The notes under the pieces are model-generated. The model was not told the origin of the DNA, searched no databases, and worked only from the letters and a program-made list of their open reading frames with translations. 64,000 nucleotides of DNA from an uncultured Hyphomicrobium sp. (GTDB lineage: Bacteria > Pseudomonadota > Alphaproteobacteria > Rhizobiales > Hyphomicrobiaceae): positions 1 through 64,000 of the forward strand of contig CAKTFJ010000006.1 in assembly GCA_934555825.1 (NCBI GenBank), given 5' to 3'. The position numbers were made by a program, and so were the translations under genes. Shown here one piece after another: positions 1 to 8,752 of this stretch. Numbering within the stretch: the first letter of the stretch is position 1; each line of letters starts with the position of its first letter.

Positions 1-713
1 GTCTGAAACACGACGCTTGCCGTGTCTCCTGCCGCAGCCTTGTTGATCTTGAGACGGTGATCGTCGCCCTCATGGCTAAGCAGGCTGGCCGGGCTCGAGA
101 CGGCGAGCCGGTTCGTCGTATCCGCGATATCGTTGATGCCGACCAGCGGCACTGGGTTCACGTCTCCTCCTCCTCCGCCGCCACCCCCGCCCGTTACGAT
201 GGAAAAGTATGTCCATTCGGCAGTCGAGCCCGGCGTCGCCGCGTCCGGCTCATGATTGAGGTTGCCGTCCGTGTTGGAGAGAAACGCGTACCCTTCGTGC
301 TCGACAAGGTCGCCGGCATTGTAGCTCACCGCGCCGCTCCAGGCCCCCTTCGGAACGAGGCCCGAGCCGCCGCCGCCTGGAGCTTCCGTCCATCCGCCTC
401 CCGAATAGAGGTAGAGGCGGCTTTCGTCGTGCACCCAAGCCAGCCACCCCGCGACCGGCGTATAAAAGGCCCAAGCCCCGTCCTGCCACGCCGCGACGTC
501 GCTCGCATGGCCCGACCACGCGCCTGTGGGACCTGCGCCGACGATGTAGCGTGCACCGGGAGCTGGGCTCGAGGGCGGCGTGCCGAGGTCTTTGTCCGCG
601 ACGGCGAGCTGAACGACCGCGTCGAGAGCTCTCAACGCCTCGTTGTGGGTCACATGCTTCTGCGACTGGCTCGGCATGATATAGGGGAGGGCAAGATTTT
701 CGGTGTTGTCCAC
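1..713 (-). CDS. DUF2793 domain protein (phage-tail-like), partial
   Basis: The reading frame is open on the minus strand and runs off the left edge, so the C-terminus is missing. After a GTG start the protein begins with a TENLALPYI / SQSQKHVTHNEALRALD block. This is followed by repeated W/G-rich segments (ARYIVG, WQDGAWAFY, GWLAWVHDE) and a run of nine glycines near residue 170. That pattern is typical of DUF2793, a family found in prophages and gene-transfer-agent-like tail regions of alphaproteobacteria, probably a tail or fibre component. The start is uncertain. An in-frame ATG at 845, preceded by GAGGA, would add 44 residues and overlap the divergent glycosyltransferase start by 9 bases. 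Its neighbours here are glycan genes, so whether it belongs to a prophage cannot be judged. Confidence 0.7.
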   Translation of the reverse strand, partial: MDNTENLALPYIMPSQSQKHVTHNEALRALDAVVQLAVADKDLGTPPSSPAPGARYIVGAGPTGAWSGHASDVAAWQDGAWAFYTPVAGWLAWVHDESRLYLYSGGGWTEAPGGGGSGLVPKGAWSGAVSYNAGDLVEHEGYAFLSNTDGNLNHEPDAATPGSTAEWTYFSIVTGGGGGGGGGDVNPVPLVGINDIADTTNRLAVSSPASLLSHEGDDHRLKINKAAAGDTASVVFQ

Positions 714-836
714 GAGCTGCGCCTGGGTGAGGGATGCCTGGCGCAAGTATGAAGGGGCAACGAAAGCCGTGGATAAGTCGACGGAGACACGGCCCTGCGC
801 ATCGCGTGCGCCGGATAGGGGACCACGAACAGCGCA

Positions 837-2063
837 ATGAAGCATGTCTGGATCCTCAACCACTACGCGGAAGAGCCGCGCGGCACGGGCGGAACGCGGC
901 ATTTTTCTCTCGCGCGCCATCTGCCCGCGTCCGGCTGGCGCGCCACCGTCATTGCCGCCAGCACCAGTCATGGCAGCGGACGTCAGCGGCTTGATGAAGG
1001 TGAGACGAGCCGCGCCGAGACGATCGATGGCGTGGACTTCCTTTGGCTGCGTGCGCGGACCTATTCGGGCAACGGCGCAGACCGTGTGCGCAACATGATG
1101 GATTACACACGCGCCGTGTTGCGGCGGGGTAGGCTGCGCGATCTCGCCCCGCCCGATGCGATCATCGGGTCGAGCGTCCACCCTCTGGCCGCATGGGCCG
1201 GACGAAGGCTTGCGCGGCGCTACCGCGTGCCCTTTCTGTTCGAGGTTCGCGATCTCTGGCCGCAAACTCTGATCGACATGGGTCGACTCGCGCCCGGGCA
1301 CCCGGCCGCGATTGCGCTCCGGAAGCTGGAACGATCCCTATACGCAAGCGCGGCAAGAATCATCGTTCTCCTGCCCGGAGCGCGCGACTACATCCAGCCG
1401 CTTGGAATTCCGGCCGAACGGATCGTCTGGATACCGAACGGCGTCGATCTGAAGGGATACCCGCAGCCCACTGAATTGCCCTCGACCGAGCCCTTCACGC
1501 TGATGTATCTCGGCGCACACGGAAAGGCGAACGCGCTCGACACCCTTATCGCAGCGATGGCGATCGTCGCGGCCGATCCCGCAGGCGAGCGCATTGTGCT
1601 CCGCCTGATCGGCCACGGCCCGGAGAAAGACGCGCTGATGGCGACGGCCGAGCGCATGGGGCTTGCGAACGTGCGCTTCGAGGCGCCTGTCGCGAAGAGC
1701 GACGTTCCCGCACGCGCGGCAGAAGCCCATGCGTTTGTGATCTCGGTGAAAGACATTCCGGGCCTTTACCGCTTCGGCATCAGCATGAACAAGATCTTCG
1801 ATTATCTGGCAGCCGGCCGCCCGACCATCATCGCGGCGGACGCATTCAACAACCCGATCGCCGAAGCGGGCGCAGGCTTCACCGTCCCGCCCGAGAACCC
1901 GGAAGCGCTCGCAACTGCCATCCTGCAGTTGGCGGCACTGCCGCGTGCGCGGCGCGAGGAGATGGCACGCGCAGGACGCACGCACGTCGAGGCGAACTAT
2001 TCCATGGAACGTCTGGCGCGCCGATTGGCGCAAGCGTTAGACGCAAGCGTGGGGCAGCCATGA
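837..2063 (+). CDS. Glycosyltransferase family 4 (WbuB-like)
   Basis: This 408-residue protein has the two-domain layout of GT4 retaining glycosyltransferases. The N-terminal half opens with a beta strand and a loop containing GTGGTRH, the usual acceptor-side glycine-rich loop. The C-terminal half has the donor-binding region around residues 318-335 (KIFDYLAAGRP, then IAEAGAGF). It resembles WbuB-type N-acetyl-hexosamine transferases of O-antigen and exopolysaccharide clusters and should act at the cytoplasmic face of the inner membrane on a lipid-linked sugar. Its stop overlaps the start of the downstream phosphoglycosyltransferase (ATGA), so the two are translationally coupled. By position it is a good candidate for adding the second sugar after PglC. 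Donor and acceptor are not readable from the sequence. Confidence 0.85.
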   Translation: MKHVWILNHYAEEPRGTGGTRHFSLARHLPASGWRATVIAASTSHGSGRQRLDEGETSRAETIDGVDFLWLRARTYSGNGADRVRNMMDYTRAVLRRGRLRDLAPPDAIIGSSVHPLAAWAGRRLARRYRVPFLFEVRDLWPQTLIDMGRLAPGHPAAIALRKLERSLYASAARIIVLLPGARDYIQPLGIPAERIVWIPNGVDLKGYPQPTELPSTEPFTLMYLGAHGKANALDTLIAAMAIVAADPAGERIVLRLIGHGPEKDALMATAERMGLANVRFEAPVAKSDVPARAAEAHAFVISVKDIPGLYRFGISMNKIFDYLAAGRPTIIAADAFNNPIAEAGAGFTVPPENPEALATAILQLAALPRARREEMARAGRTHVEANYSMERLARRLAQALDASVGQP

Positions 2064-2671
2064 AGCGCGTGTTCGACATCGTCGTTTCGGCCACGACGCT
2101 GATCGTGCTCGCGCCACTGCTCGCCGTTCTTGCGCTCTTGGTGCGATGGCGCCTCGGAACACCTGTATTGTTCCGGCAGGCGCGCCCTGGGCTCGGCGCG
2201 AAGCCGTTTACGATGCTGAAGTTCAGATCGATGCGGGATGCGACAGACGCGGACGGCGCACCTTTGCCGGATCATTTGCGTCTCACCCGGTTCGGTCGTT
2301 TTCTGCGGTCGACGAGTCTCGATGAGCTGCCCGAACTGTGGAACGTCCTTGTGGGCGAGATGAGCCTCGTCGGGCCCCGTCCCCTCCTCATGGAGTATGT
2401 GCCGCTCTACTCGTCCGAGCAGGCGCGTCGTCACGACGTCCGGCCAGGCATTACGGGCTGGGCTCAGGTCAATGGGCGCAACGCGATTTCTTGGGAGGAC
2501 AAATTCGACCTTGATGTGTGGTATGTCGACAATCGGTCGTTCTGGCTCGATCTCAAAATCATCGCGGTGACGGTGGGCAGGGTGCTGAAGCGCTCGGATA
2601 TATCTGCGGACGGCGAAGCGACGATGCCGCGATTTACCGGCACGGATGGAAAATTGGGCGAGGGTCAATGA
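2060..2671 (+). CDS. pglC: PglC/WcaJ-type undecaprenyl-phosphate sugar-1-phosphate transferase
   Basis: This 203-residue protein has the short form of the monotopic phosphoglycosyltransferase family. One N-terminal hydrophobic helix (residues 6-28) is followed by a cytoplasmic domain with KFRSM near 54, the catalytic DE dyad in [11 protein letters not shown] near 88, VGPRPL near 105 and [13 protein letters not shown] near 128. Family members move a sugar-1-phosphate from a UDP-sugar to undecaprenyl phosphate, the first membrane step of glycan assembly. The small size is like Campylobacter PglC rather than the larger WcaJ. It overlaps the genes on both sides by four bases. The PglD-, PglE- and PglF-like genes next to it point to UDP-diacetylbacillosamine as substrate, but this is inferred from context. 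Confidence 0.87.
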   Translation: MKRVFDIVVSATTLIVLAPLLAVLALLVRWRLGTPVLFRQARPGLGAKPFTMLKFRSMRDATDADGAPLPDHLRLTRFGRFLRSTSLDELPELWNVLVGEMSLVGPRPLLMEYVPLYSSEQARRHDVRPGITGWAQVNGRNAISWEDKFDLDVWYVDNRSFWLDLKIIAVTVGRVLKRSDISADGEATMPRFTGTDGKLGEGQ

Positions 2672-3309
2672 TCGGCGCACTTCTCGTTCTCGGATGCGGA
2701 GGCCACGGTCGCGTTGTGGCTGACATCGCGCTTGAGCGCGGATACACCCGGATTGCATTCCTCGACGACGCGCCGGACGCCGCCGAGAGGGCCGACGGCA
2801 TGGAGGTGCTCGGTCCGCTTGCGCGTCTTGCGGAGCTTGCTGCGGAATGGCCTGCGGCCGTCGCTGCCGTGGGAGAAAATGTAACGCGCCTAGCGCTATA
2901 CAGGAGGCTGCGCGAGGCAGGCTTCGAAACCCCCGCGCTCATTCATCCCTCTGCCGTGGTGAGCCGTCGTGCAGAGCTTGGCCCAGGTGTCGTTGTCGCG
3001 CCTGCGGCGGTGATCAACGTCGGCGCACGCATCGGCCACGCCGCCATTGTCAATACAGGTGCGATGATCGATCACGATTGCATGATCGGAGCTGGTAGCC
3101 ACATCGCTCCCGGTGCAACGCTCTCGGGCGCTGTCTCCGTGGGCGATAGGGCATGGCTTGGCACCGGATGTGCGGTTCGCCAGGGCATCAGAATTGGCGA
3201 GGATGTCGTCGTCGGCGTCGGTGCTGCGGTCGTATCCGATCTGGCCGCCGGAATGATCTATGCAGGCGTTCCGGCGCGGCCGCTCCTCCAACAAACATCG
3301 CAGATTTAG
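2668..3309 (+). CDS. pglD: PglD-type sugar O/N-acetyltransferase (left-handed beta helix)
   Basis: The start ATG overlaps the stop of the preceding transferase gene, giving 213 residues. The N-terminal part is a small Rossmann-like domain (LVLGCGGHGRVVADI), as in PglD and NeuD. From about residue 90 onward hexapeptide repeats form a left-handed beta helix (VVVAPAAVI, ARIGHAAIV, GDRAWLGTG). The sequence IDHDCMIGAGSHIAPGA places the expected catalytic His at residue 136. Family members acetylate the 4-amino group of UDP-amino-sugars with acetyl-CoA, in the cytoplasm. In this cassette it would finish UDP-N,N'-diacetylbacillosamine. A related NeuD-like O-acetyltransferase is the main alternative. 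Confidence 0.87.
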   Translation: MIGALLVLGCGGHGRVVADIALERGYTRIAFLDDAPDAAERADGMEVLGPLARLAELAAEWPAAVAAVGENVTRLALYRRLREAGFETPALIHPSAVVSRRAELGPGVVVAPAAVINVGARIGHAAIVNTGAMIDHDCMIGAGSHIAPGATLSGAVSVGDRAWLGTGCAVRQGIRIGEDVVVGVGAAVVSDLAAGMIYAGVPARPLLQQTSQI

Positions 3310-3323
3310 CGGAAAAAATCGCC

Positions 3324-4499
3324 GTGCTCGATACGCCCTTCCCGCCTTGGCCGTCTTTCTCCGAAGAAGAGATCGAAACCGTTGCCCGTGTGCTGCGATC
3401 CGGCCGGGTGAACGCCTGGACGGGCGGAGAAGTGAAGGCGTTTGAGCAGGAGTTCGCAGCGTGGGCCGGCGCAAAGCACGCAGTCGCGCTCGCCAATGGC
3501 ACTGTGGCGCTCGATGTCGCTTGGCGCGTGCTTGGCATCGGCGCCGGTGACGAGGTGATTACCACGCCTCGGTCGTTCCAGGCCTCGGCGTCGTCCATCG
3601 CCATGGCGGGCGCACGTCCGGTTTTCGCGGATGTCGATCTGCAATCGCAAAACATCACGCCTGAAACGGTCGCCCCGCTCATCACGCCGCGCACCCGCGC
3701 CATCCTCTGTGTCCACGTGGCCGGTTGGCCTTGCGATATGGCCGGCTTCCGTGCCCTCGCCCGCGAGCACGATCTGAAGCTTGTTGAGGACTGCGCCCAG
3801 GCGCACGGAGCAAGGATTGGTGGCCAGGCGGTCGGCACGTTCGGCGACATCGCCGCCTGGTCGTTCTGTCAGGACAAGATCGTCACCACCGGGGGCGAGG
3901 GCGGGATGGTGACCACCAACGACGAGAAGCTGTGGAAAGCGGCCTGGTCATTCAAGGATCACGGCAAAGGCTGGGCGGCGGTTCACGAGCGTGAGCATCC
4001 GCCGGGCTTTCGATGGCTGCACGAAACCTGGGGCACGAACGGCCGCATGATGGAAATTCAGGCTGCCATCGGCCGCATTCAACTTGCGCGTATGCCTGCA
4101 TGGCACGCAGCAAGGAAACGCAACGCTGAGGCACTTGTGCGTTCCTTCCGCGAATGCGCCGCGCTCCGGGTGCCCTCGCCGCCGGCCGACGTCGAGCACG
4201 CGTGGTACAAGTTTTACGCGTTCGTGCGCCGGGAGCGTCTGAAGCCGGACTGGAACCGTGACCGCATCATGAACGCGATCGTCGAGGCTGGAGTCCCCTG
4301 CTACACGGGCGCATGCCCTGAGATGTACCGTGAAAAAGCTTTTCGCGACGCCGGGTTCGGCCCCGTGGAGAGGTTGGCGGGGGCAGTGGAGCTGGGCGAA
4401 ACCAGCCTGATGTTCCTGGTCCATCCCACGCTGGGCCCTGAGCATATTTCCCAAACCTGCACGGTTGTGGCGGATGTGTTGCGTCAGGCGAAATCTTGA
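3324..4499 (+). CDS. pglE: DegT/DnrJ/EryC1/StrS aminotransferase, PglE-like
   Basis: This is a PLP-dependent sugar aminotransferase of about 391 residues. The GTG at 3324 is chosen because it gives the usual family N-terminus (PFPPWPSFSEEEIETVARVL); the frame extends further upstream only by overlapping pglD. The conserved EDCAQAHGA lies around residue 155, and the PLP-binding lysine is K185 in SFCQDKIVTTGGEGG. The C-terminal part has the usual EWY-type region (VEHAWYKFY). The family adds an amino group to the 4-keto carbon of UDP-keto-sugars from glutamate. Being directly after pglC-pglD, it probably makes the 4-amino intermediate of bacillosamine. It could instead make another 4-amino-4-deoxy sugar. 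Confidence 0.85.
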   Translation: MLDTPFPPWPSFSEEEIETVARVLRSGRVNAWTGGEVKAFEQEFAAWAGAKHAVALANGTVALDVAWRVLGIGAGDEVITTPRSFQASASSIAMAGARPVFADVDLQSQNITPETVAPLITPRTRAILCVHVAGWPCDMAGFRALAREHDLKLVEDCAQAHGARIGGQAVGTFGDIAAWSFCQDKIVTTGGEGGMVTTNDEKLWKAAWSFKDHGKGWAAVHEREHPPGFRWLHETWGTNGRMMEIQAAIGRIQLARMPAWHAARKRNAEALVRSFRECAALRVPSPPADVEHAWYKFYAFVRRERLKPDWNRDRIMNAIVEAGVPCYTGACPEMYREKAFRDAGFGPVERLAGAVELGETSLMFLVHPTLGPEHISQTCTVVADVLRQAKS

Positions 4500-4782
4500 A
4501 AATCGAAAGAAATATAATGCCTTGTGTGCAGCATGGGACGATGTGCATGAAATGTCATGACGCCGTCGCTGTGGATTAGGATATTGGCGTTGTGGCTCGT
4601 TCCACTTAAACTGTTTCGAAGTTTATCCGGCAATTGATGGGCCGCGCCGGGGGATCTCGGTCGGCACTGTGTTTGGCCAGCAATGTTGATGCCGGCCTGA
4701 GTTTGCGTTTTGCCGTCAAACGTCTGGCGGCTCCGAAAATGATGTTGATTTGAATGTTGCGTACTCGGATTGTGAGGGCAGC

Positions 4783-6789
4783 TTGGCGTTCAGGGAAAAA
4801 ATCGAGGATTTTCAGCCGCGGCTGAGAGCCTGGCTATTGAACAAGCCGCGCTATCACAAGCGTGCGGCTCTCGTGCTGATCGATCTGGCGCTGCTCTATC
4901 TTGCGTTGTGGGCCTCATTCTCGCTGCGCTTCGGCGCGTTCTATTGGCCGTCGCAGCCCGCCCTGTTGGTGCTGGTGGTGGCCTGCCCACTGATCTGCCT
5001 CGCCACGCTTTGGTGGTTCGATGTCTACAAGGTCGTCACCCGCTTCATGGGCTATCGCGGGGCGACGCGCGTCACCATGGCCATCGGCCTGGGCATTCTC
5101 TTCTGGGCGCTCGCGATCTTCATGTCCGGGCAAGCCGGCATCCCGCGCACCGTCATCTTCGTCTTTGGCATCCTGGCCGCGGTGCTTCTGACGCTCGTGC
5201 GCTATGCCGCCAAGCTGCTACTTGAGACCGCCGACATCCGGCCGCCGCGCTGGCGCGTGTCGGCGCCGAAGTCTCCGACAATTATTTACGGAGCGGGCCA
5301 GATGGGCATTCGCCTTCTCGCCGATGTGCGCAGGGCGGGGGATCGCGACATCGTCGGTTTCGTCGATCCGTCGCCGAGCTTGTGGCGCCAGTACATCAAC
5401 GGCGTAAAGGTTCATGCGCCTCAAATGCTCGAACGTCTCGTCGAGCGCCAGGACGTTTCCGAAGTCCTTGTCGCGCTTCCGGGATCGCAACGTCGCGAGC
5501 GTCGCGAAGTTCTGAGAGAGCTTGAGGGGCTGCCAGTCAGCGTCAAGATACTGCCTGCCTACGAAGACATCGCTTCGGGCAACGTGGGTGTGAGCGATCT
5601 TCGCGACGTCGATGTGGGTGACTTGCTGGGGCGCGATTCCGTCAAGGCGAGTCCAGCCCTGCTCGCGCGAAGCATTCGCGGCAAATCCGTTCTCATCACC
5701 GGGGCGGGAGGCTCCATCGGATCCGAGATTGTGAGGCAGGTGGCAGCGCAGTCTCCACGGCTCATCGTTCTTTTCGATGTGTCGGAGCCCGCCCTTTACC
5801 GAATCGCGTCCGAACTCGAGAAGCTCGTCAAAAAGCATCCGCGTCCCACGCGGCCGCAGATCAAAACTGTTCTCGGCTCGGTCCTCGACCAGAAGCTCGT
5901 AGCGGACGTCGTGACGGGAAATGCAATCGAGACGATCTATCACGCGGCGGCCTACAAGCACGTCCCCATCGTAGAGACGAACCCGATCGTCGGCCTCGAC
6001 AACAACGTATTCGGCACCCGCATCGTCGCCGAGACGGCCCGCAAACATGGCGTCGAGCGCTTCGTTCTGATTTCCACCGACAAGGCCGTTCGTCCGGCAA
6101 ACATCATGGGCGCGAGCAAACGTCTGGCGGAGCTTGTGTTGCAGGCCGAGGCTCTGGAAGAAGGCCAGACGGTCTTCACGGTGGTCCGCTTCGGCAACGT
6201 GTTGGATAGCTCGGGCTCTGTCGTGCCGCTCTTCCGGGAGCAGATCCGCGCGGGCGGTCCCATCACGGTCACGCATCCCGAAGTAACGCGCTATTTCATG
6301 TCCATTCCGGAAGCGGCAGAACTCGTGATTCAAGCAGGCGCGATGGCCGGGGGCGGCGAAGTATTCGTCCTGCAGATGGGCGATCCCGTTCGTATCGACG
6401 AACTCGCACGTCTCATGGTGCGCCTATCGAATCTCGAAGTACGCGACGAGAAGAATCCCGGCGGTGACATCGAGATAAATTACATCGGCCTGAGAGCCGG
6501 CGAGAAGCTGTACGAAGAGCTTCTGATCGACGCGCATTCGCAAAGCACGGATCACCCGCTTATCTTCAAGGCGGACGAGCCGCTGCTATCGGTCGAAGTG
6601 TTAGGTGCGGAGCTGGCGCAGCTCAAGCAAGCGATGGCCGACCGCGATATTGCAGCCATACGCGGCGTGCTGACGCGCACTGTCGAGGGGTATCGAGCCG
6701 AACCCGAGAACAACGCACTCGCAGAGCGCGGGACCCAGCCGCCGGGTGCCGACTGGAACAACGGCCAGCCGGCCCGGACGCTCCACTGA
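4783..6789 (+). CDS. pglF: PglF/WbpM/CapD-type UDP-GlcNAc 4,6-dehydratase
   Basis: This is a large membrane-anchored nucleotide-sugar dehydratase of about 668 residues. Four transmembrane helices occupy roughly residues 15-155. A Rossmann-like CoA-binding-type domain (IIYGAGQMGIRLL) follows, then the catalytic SDR domain beginning LITGAGGSIGSE near 304. Catalytic residues T432, D433 and K434 are present, with Met442 in place of the SDR tyrosine, as in PglF. The enzyme should convert UDP-GlcNAc into the 4-keto-6-deoxy intermediate used by PglE. The start is uncertain: TTG 4783 has GAGGG just upstream, and an upstream in-frame TTG at 4750 has no clear ribosome-binding site. It is separated by about 280 bases from pglE and probably has its own promoter. 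Confidence 0.9.
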   Translation: MAFREKIEDFQPRLRAWLLNKPRYHKRAALVLIDLALLYLALWASFSLRFGAFYWPSQPALLVLVVACPLICLATLWWFDVYKVVTRFMGYRGATRVTMAIGLGILFWALAIFMSGQAGIPRTVIFVFGILAAVLLTLVRYAAKLLLETADIRPPRWRVSAPKSPTIIYGAGQMGIRLLADVRRAGDRDIVGFVDPSPSLWRQYINGVKVHAPQMLERLVERQDVSEVLVALPGSQRRERREVLRELEGLPVSVKILPAYEDIASGNVGVSDLRDVDVGDLLGRDSVKASPALLARSIRGKSVLITGAGGSIGSEIVRQVAAQSPRLIVLFDVSEPALYRIASELEKLVKKHPRPTRPQIKTVLGSVLDQKLVADVVTGNAIETIYHAAAYKHVPIVETNPIVGLDNNVFGTRIVAETARKHGVERFVLISTDKAVRPANIMGASKRLAELVLQAEALEEGQTVFTVVRFGNVLDSSGSVVPLFREQIRAGGPITVTHPEVTRYFMSIPEAAELVIQAGAMAGGGEVFVLQMGDPVRIDELARLMVRLSNLEVRDEKNPGGDIEINYIGLRAGEKLYEELLIDAHSQSTDHPLIFKADEPLLSVEVLGAELAQLKQAMADRDIAAIRGVLTRTVEGYRAEPENNALAERGTQPPGADWNNGQPARTLH

Positions 6790-6944
6790 GCTCTGGTCTC
6801 CAAGCTGGGAAGCCGATGCGCGCAGTACCTGATAAACCTTCCCAACTTTTTTCCCGACATCACGGCCCCGATCGTCTATCTTGACAGAATATAGCGGTCC
6901 GGCCCGACCGCCCTTCCTGACGAGACGTTCGCGCGACGTGCTGT

Positions 6945-7643
6945 ATGTGGTCACTCACCCCCGAAGAACTGGTTGCGATTAAGCTGTCGCTGCGCGTTGC
7001 AAGCGTTGCCACACTCGCGAGCCTGCCGTTCGGCATCGCTGTCGCTTACATCCTCTCGCGCGGACGCTTCCGCGGTAAAATGCTGCTCGATGGCTTGGTC
7101 TACATGCCGCTTGTGCTGCCGCCGGTCGTCACAGGCTATGTCCTTTTGATCCTGTTCGGGCGGCGCGGCCCGCTGGGCGCGTTGCTCGAAGATACATTCG
7201 GCATTGTACTGTCGTTCCGTTGGACGGGCGCAGCGCTCGCAGCAGCCGTTATGAGCTTTCCTCTCATGGTGCGCGCTATTCGTCTCGCGATGGACGCGAT
7301 CGATCGGAGAAGCGAGGAGGCTGCCGCGACGCTCGGCGCATCCCCAGCATGGGTATTCCTCACCGTGACGCTTCCTCTCGCGCTGCCCGGCATCGTTGCC
7401 GGTGCCATGCTGGGGTTCGCCAAGGCGCTCGGCGAGTTCGGCGCTACCATTACCTTCGTGTCGAATATTCCTGGAGAAACGCAAACCATCCCGGCCGCCA
7501 TCTACACCTATACGCAAACGCCTGGCGGCGACGAGGGCGCATTCCGCCTTTCCGTCATTGCAGTGCTGATCGCGTTCGGCGCTCTGATCGCGTCAGAGGT
7601 TTTGAGTCGGCGTACCACCCGGCGACGGGCAGGTCTCGCATGA
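6945..7643 (+). CDS. modB: Molybdate ABC transporter permease ModB
   Basis: This 232-residue integral membrane protein has five to six hydrophobic helices and the EAA loop (EEAAATLGASPAWVF, near residues 124-138). The segment GFAKALGEFGATITFVSNIPGETQT is split from this loop by a helix and is characteristic of ModB, the inner-membrane channel for molybdate/tungstate. The stop overlaps the modC start (ATGA), so the two are co-translated. No modA-like periplasmic binding protein is found upstream: the 155 bases before it are non-coding and preceded by the pglF end. The start at ATG 6945 is the first plausible one. Confidence 0.92.
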   Translation: MWSLTPEELVAIKLSLRVASVATLASLPFGIAVAYILSRGRFRGKMLLDGLVYMPLVLPPVVTGYVLLILFGRRGPLGALLEDTFGIVLSFRWTGAALAAAVMSFPLMVRAIRLAMDAIDRRSEEAAATLGASPAWVFLTVTLPLALPGIVAGAMLGFAKALGEFGATITFVSNIPGETQTIPAAIYTYTQTPGGDEGAFRLSVIAVLIAFGALIASEVLSRRTTRRRAGLA

Positions 7644-8752
7644 TCGAGGTCTCCTGCCGGCTTGTGCGTCCACGCTTTGTTTTGGACGCGAGCTTTCGAG
7701 CGCCGAACGGTTGTGTCGCGCTGTTTGGCCCATCTGGATCGGGAAAGTCCACCATCGTTCGCTTGCTTGCGGGGCTTGAGCGTCCCGAGCGGGGCCGCAT
7801 CGTGATCGGTGGCCGCACCCTCGTCGATACCGAGGCGCGCATCGATGTCCCGGTTCATAAGCGCCGCGTCGGCCTGGTCTTTCAGGACGGCCAGCTTCTC
7901 CCGCATCTGTCCGTCCGGCAGAACCTCGAATACGGGCGCAGTTTCGCCCCCCGTGACGCGCGCGTGCTGCCATTCGACGCCGTCGTGAACTTGCTCGGCA
8001 TCGGCCATTTGTTGAAGGCAAGGCCCGCGACGCTGTCGGGCGGCGAACGGCAGAGAGTATCGATCGGGCGCGCGTTGCTCGCCGCGCCACGCCTTTTGGT
8101 GATGGATGAACCGCTGGCCTCGCTTGACTCCGCCCGCAAGCTCGAAATCCTGCCCTTTGTCGAGCGTTTGCGAGATGAGCTGGCGCTCCCGATCGTTTAC
8201 GTTTCGCATGCTGTGGAGGAGGTGGCCCGCCTCGCCAACACGGTTGTCCGTATGTCGGAAGGCCGAGTGATAGCAGAGGGAACGCCGAGTGAGGTCATCG
8301 GCGCGTCCGTTCGTGACGCGGGTGATGCGCCATTTCCGAGGTTGTCGTTCATCTCCGCCAAGGTCGTGCGTGAACAGCCGGAATTCTCGGTCGCTATTCT
8401 GTCTCATCCCGCTGGCGAGATCGTACTCCCAGGTAGCACGTCCCGGGCGGGCGACACCGTACGCATTGCGATCGCCGCGACCAACGTGGCACTCGCCACC
8501 GAGAAGCCGCGTGGCCTCAGCGTGCGCACACGTCTCCAAGGGTGCATTCGCCAGATAGAAGACAGCGCCGGGCCCTCTGTCCATGTCACCGTGGAGCTCA
8601 CCGGCGGTGATCGCATCGTGGCATCGCTCACCCGTCTTGCGGTTGCAGATCTCGGCCTTACGGAAGGGCGCGATGTCTTCGCTCTCGTGAAGGCCGTTGC
8701 GATCGATGAAAACGCTGTTGCAAATCTCAGACGGGAGCCCGCGGCGCCGTGA
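7640..8752 (+). CDS. modC: Molybdate ABC transporter ATP-binding protein ModC
   Basis: This 370-residue ATPase has Walker A FGPSGSGKS at residues 29-37, the signature LSGGERQRVSIGRALL near 132, and Walker B LLVMDEPLASLD near 153 followed by a switch histidine (VSHAVEE). The C-terminal 80 residues (IVLPGSTSRAGDTVRIAI, then a second half ending DVFALVKAVAIDENA) form the TOBE/MOP domain typical of ModC, which binds molybdate and regulates transport. It should couple ATP hydrolysis to molybdate import with ModB. The start ATG lies inside the modB stop. Molybdate is the cofactor metal of enzymes such as formate dehydrogenase and nitrate reductase. Confidence 0.93.
   Translation: MIEVSCRLVRPRFVLDASFRAPNGCVALFGPSGSGKSTIVRLLAGLERPERGRIVIGGRTLVDTEARIDVPVHKRRVGLVFQDGQLLPHLSVRQNLEYGRSFAPRDARVLPFDAVVNLLGIGHLLKARPATLSGGERQRVSIGRALLAAPRLLVMDEPLASLDSARKLEILPFVERLRDELALPIVYVSHAVEEVARLANTVVRMSEGRVIAEGTPSEVIGASVRDAGDAPFPRLSFISAKVVREQPEFSVAILSHPAGEIVLPGSTSRAGDTVRIAIAATNVALATEKPRGLSVRTRLQGCIRQIEDSAGPSVHVTVELTGGDRIVASLTRLAVADLGLTEGRDVFALVKAVAIDENAVANLRREPAAP

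Noticed and set aside
57-752. 231-residue plus-strand frame at the left edge
   Set aside because: It is the antisense of the DUF2793 gene; its residues show no family pattern and are rich in Arg and Ala, as is usual for antisense frames in GC-rich DNA.
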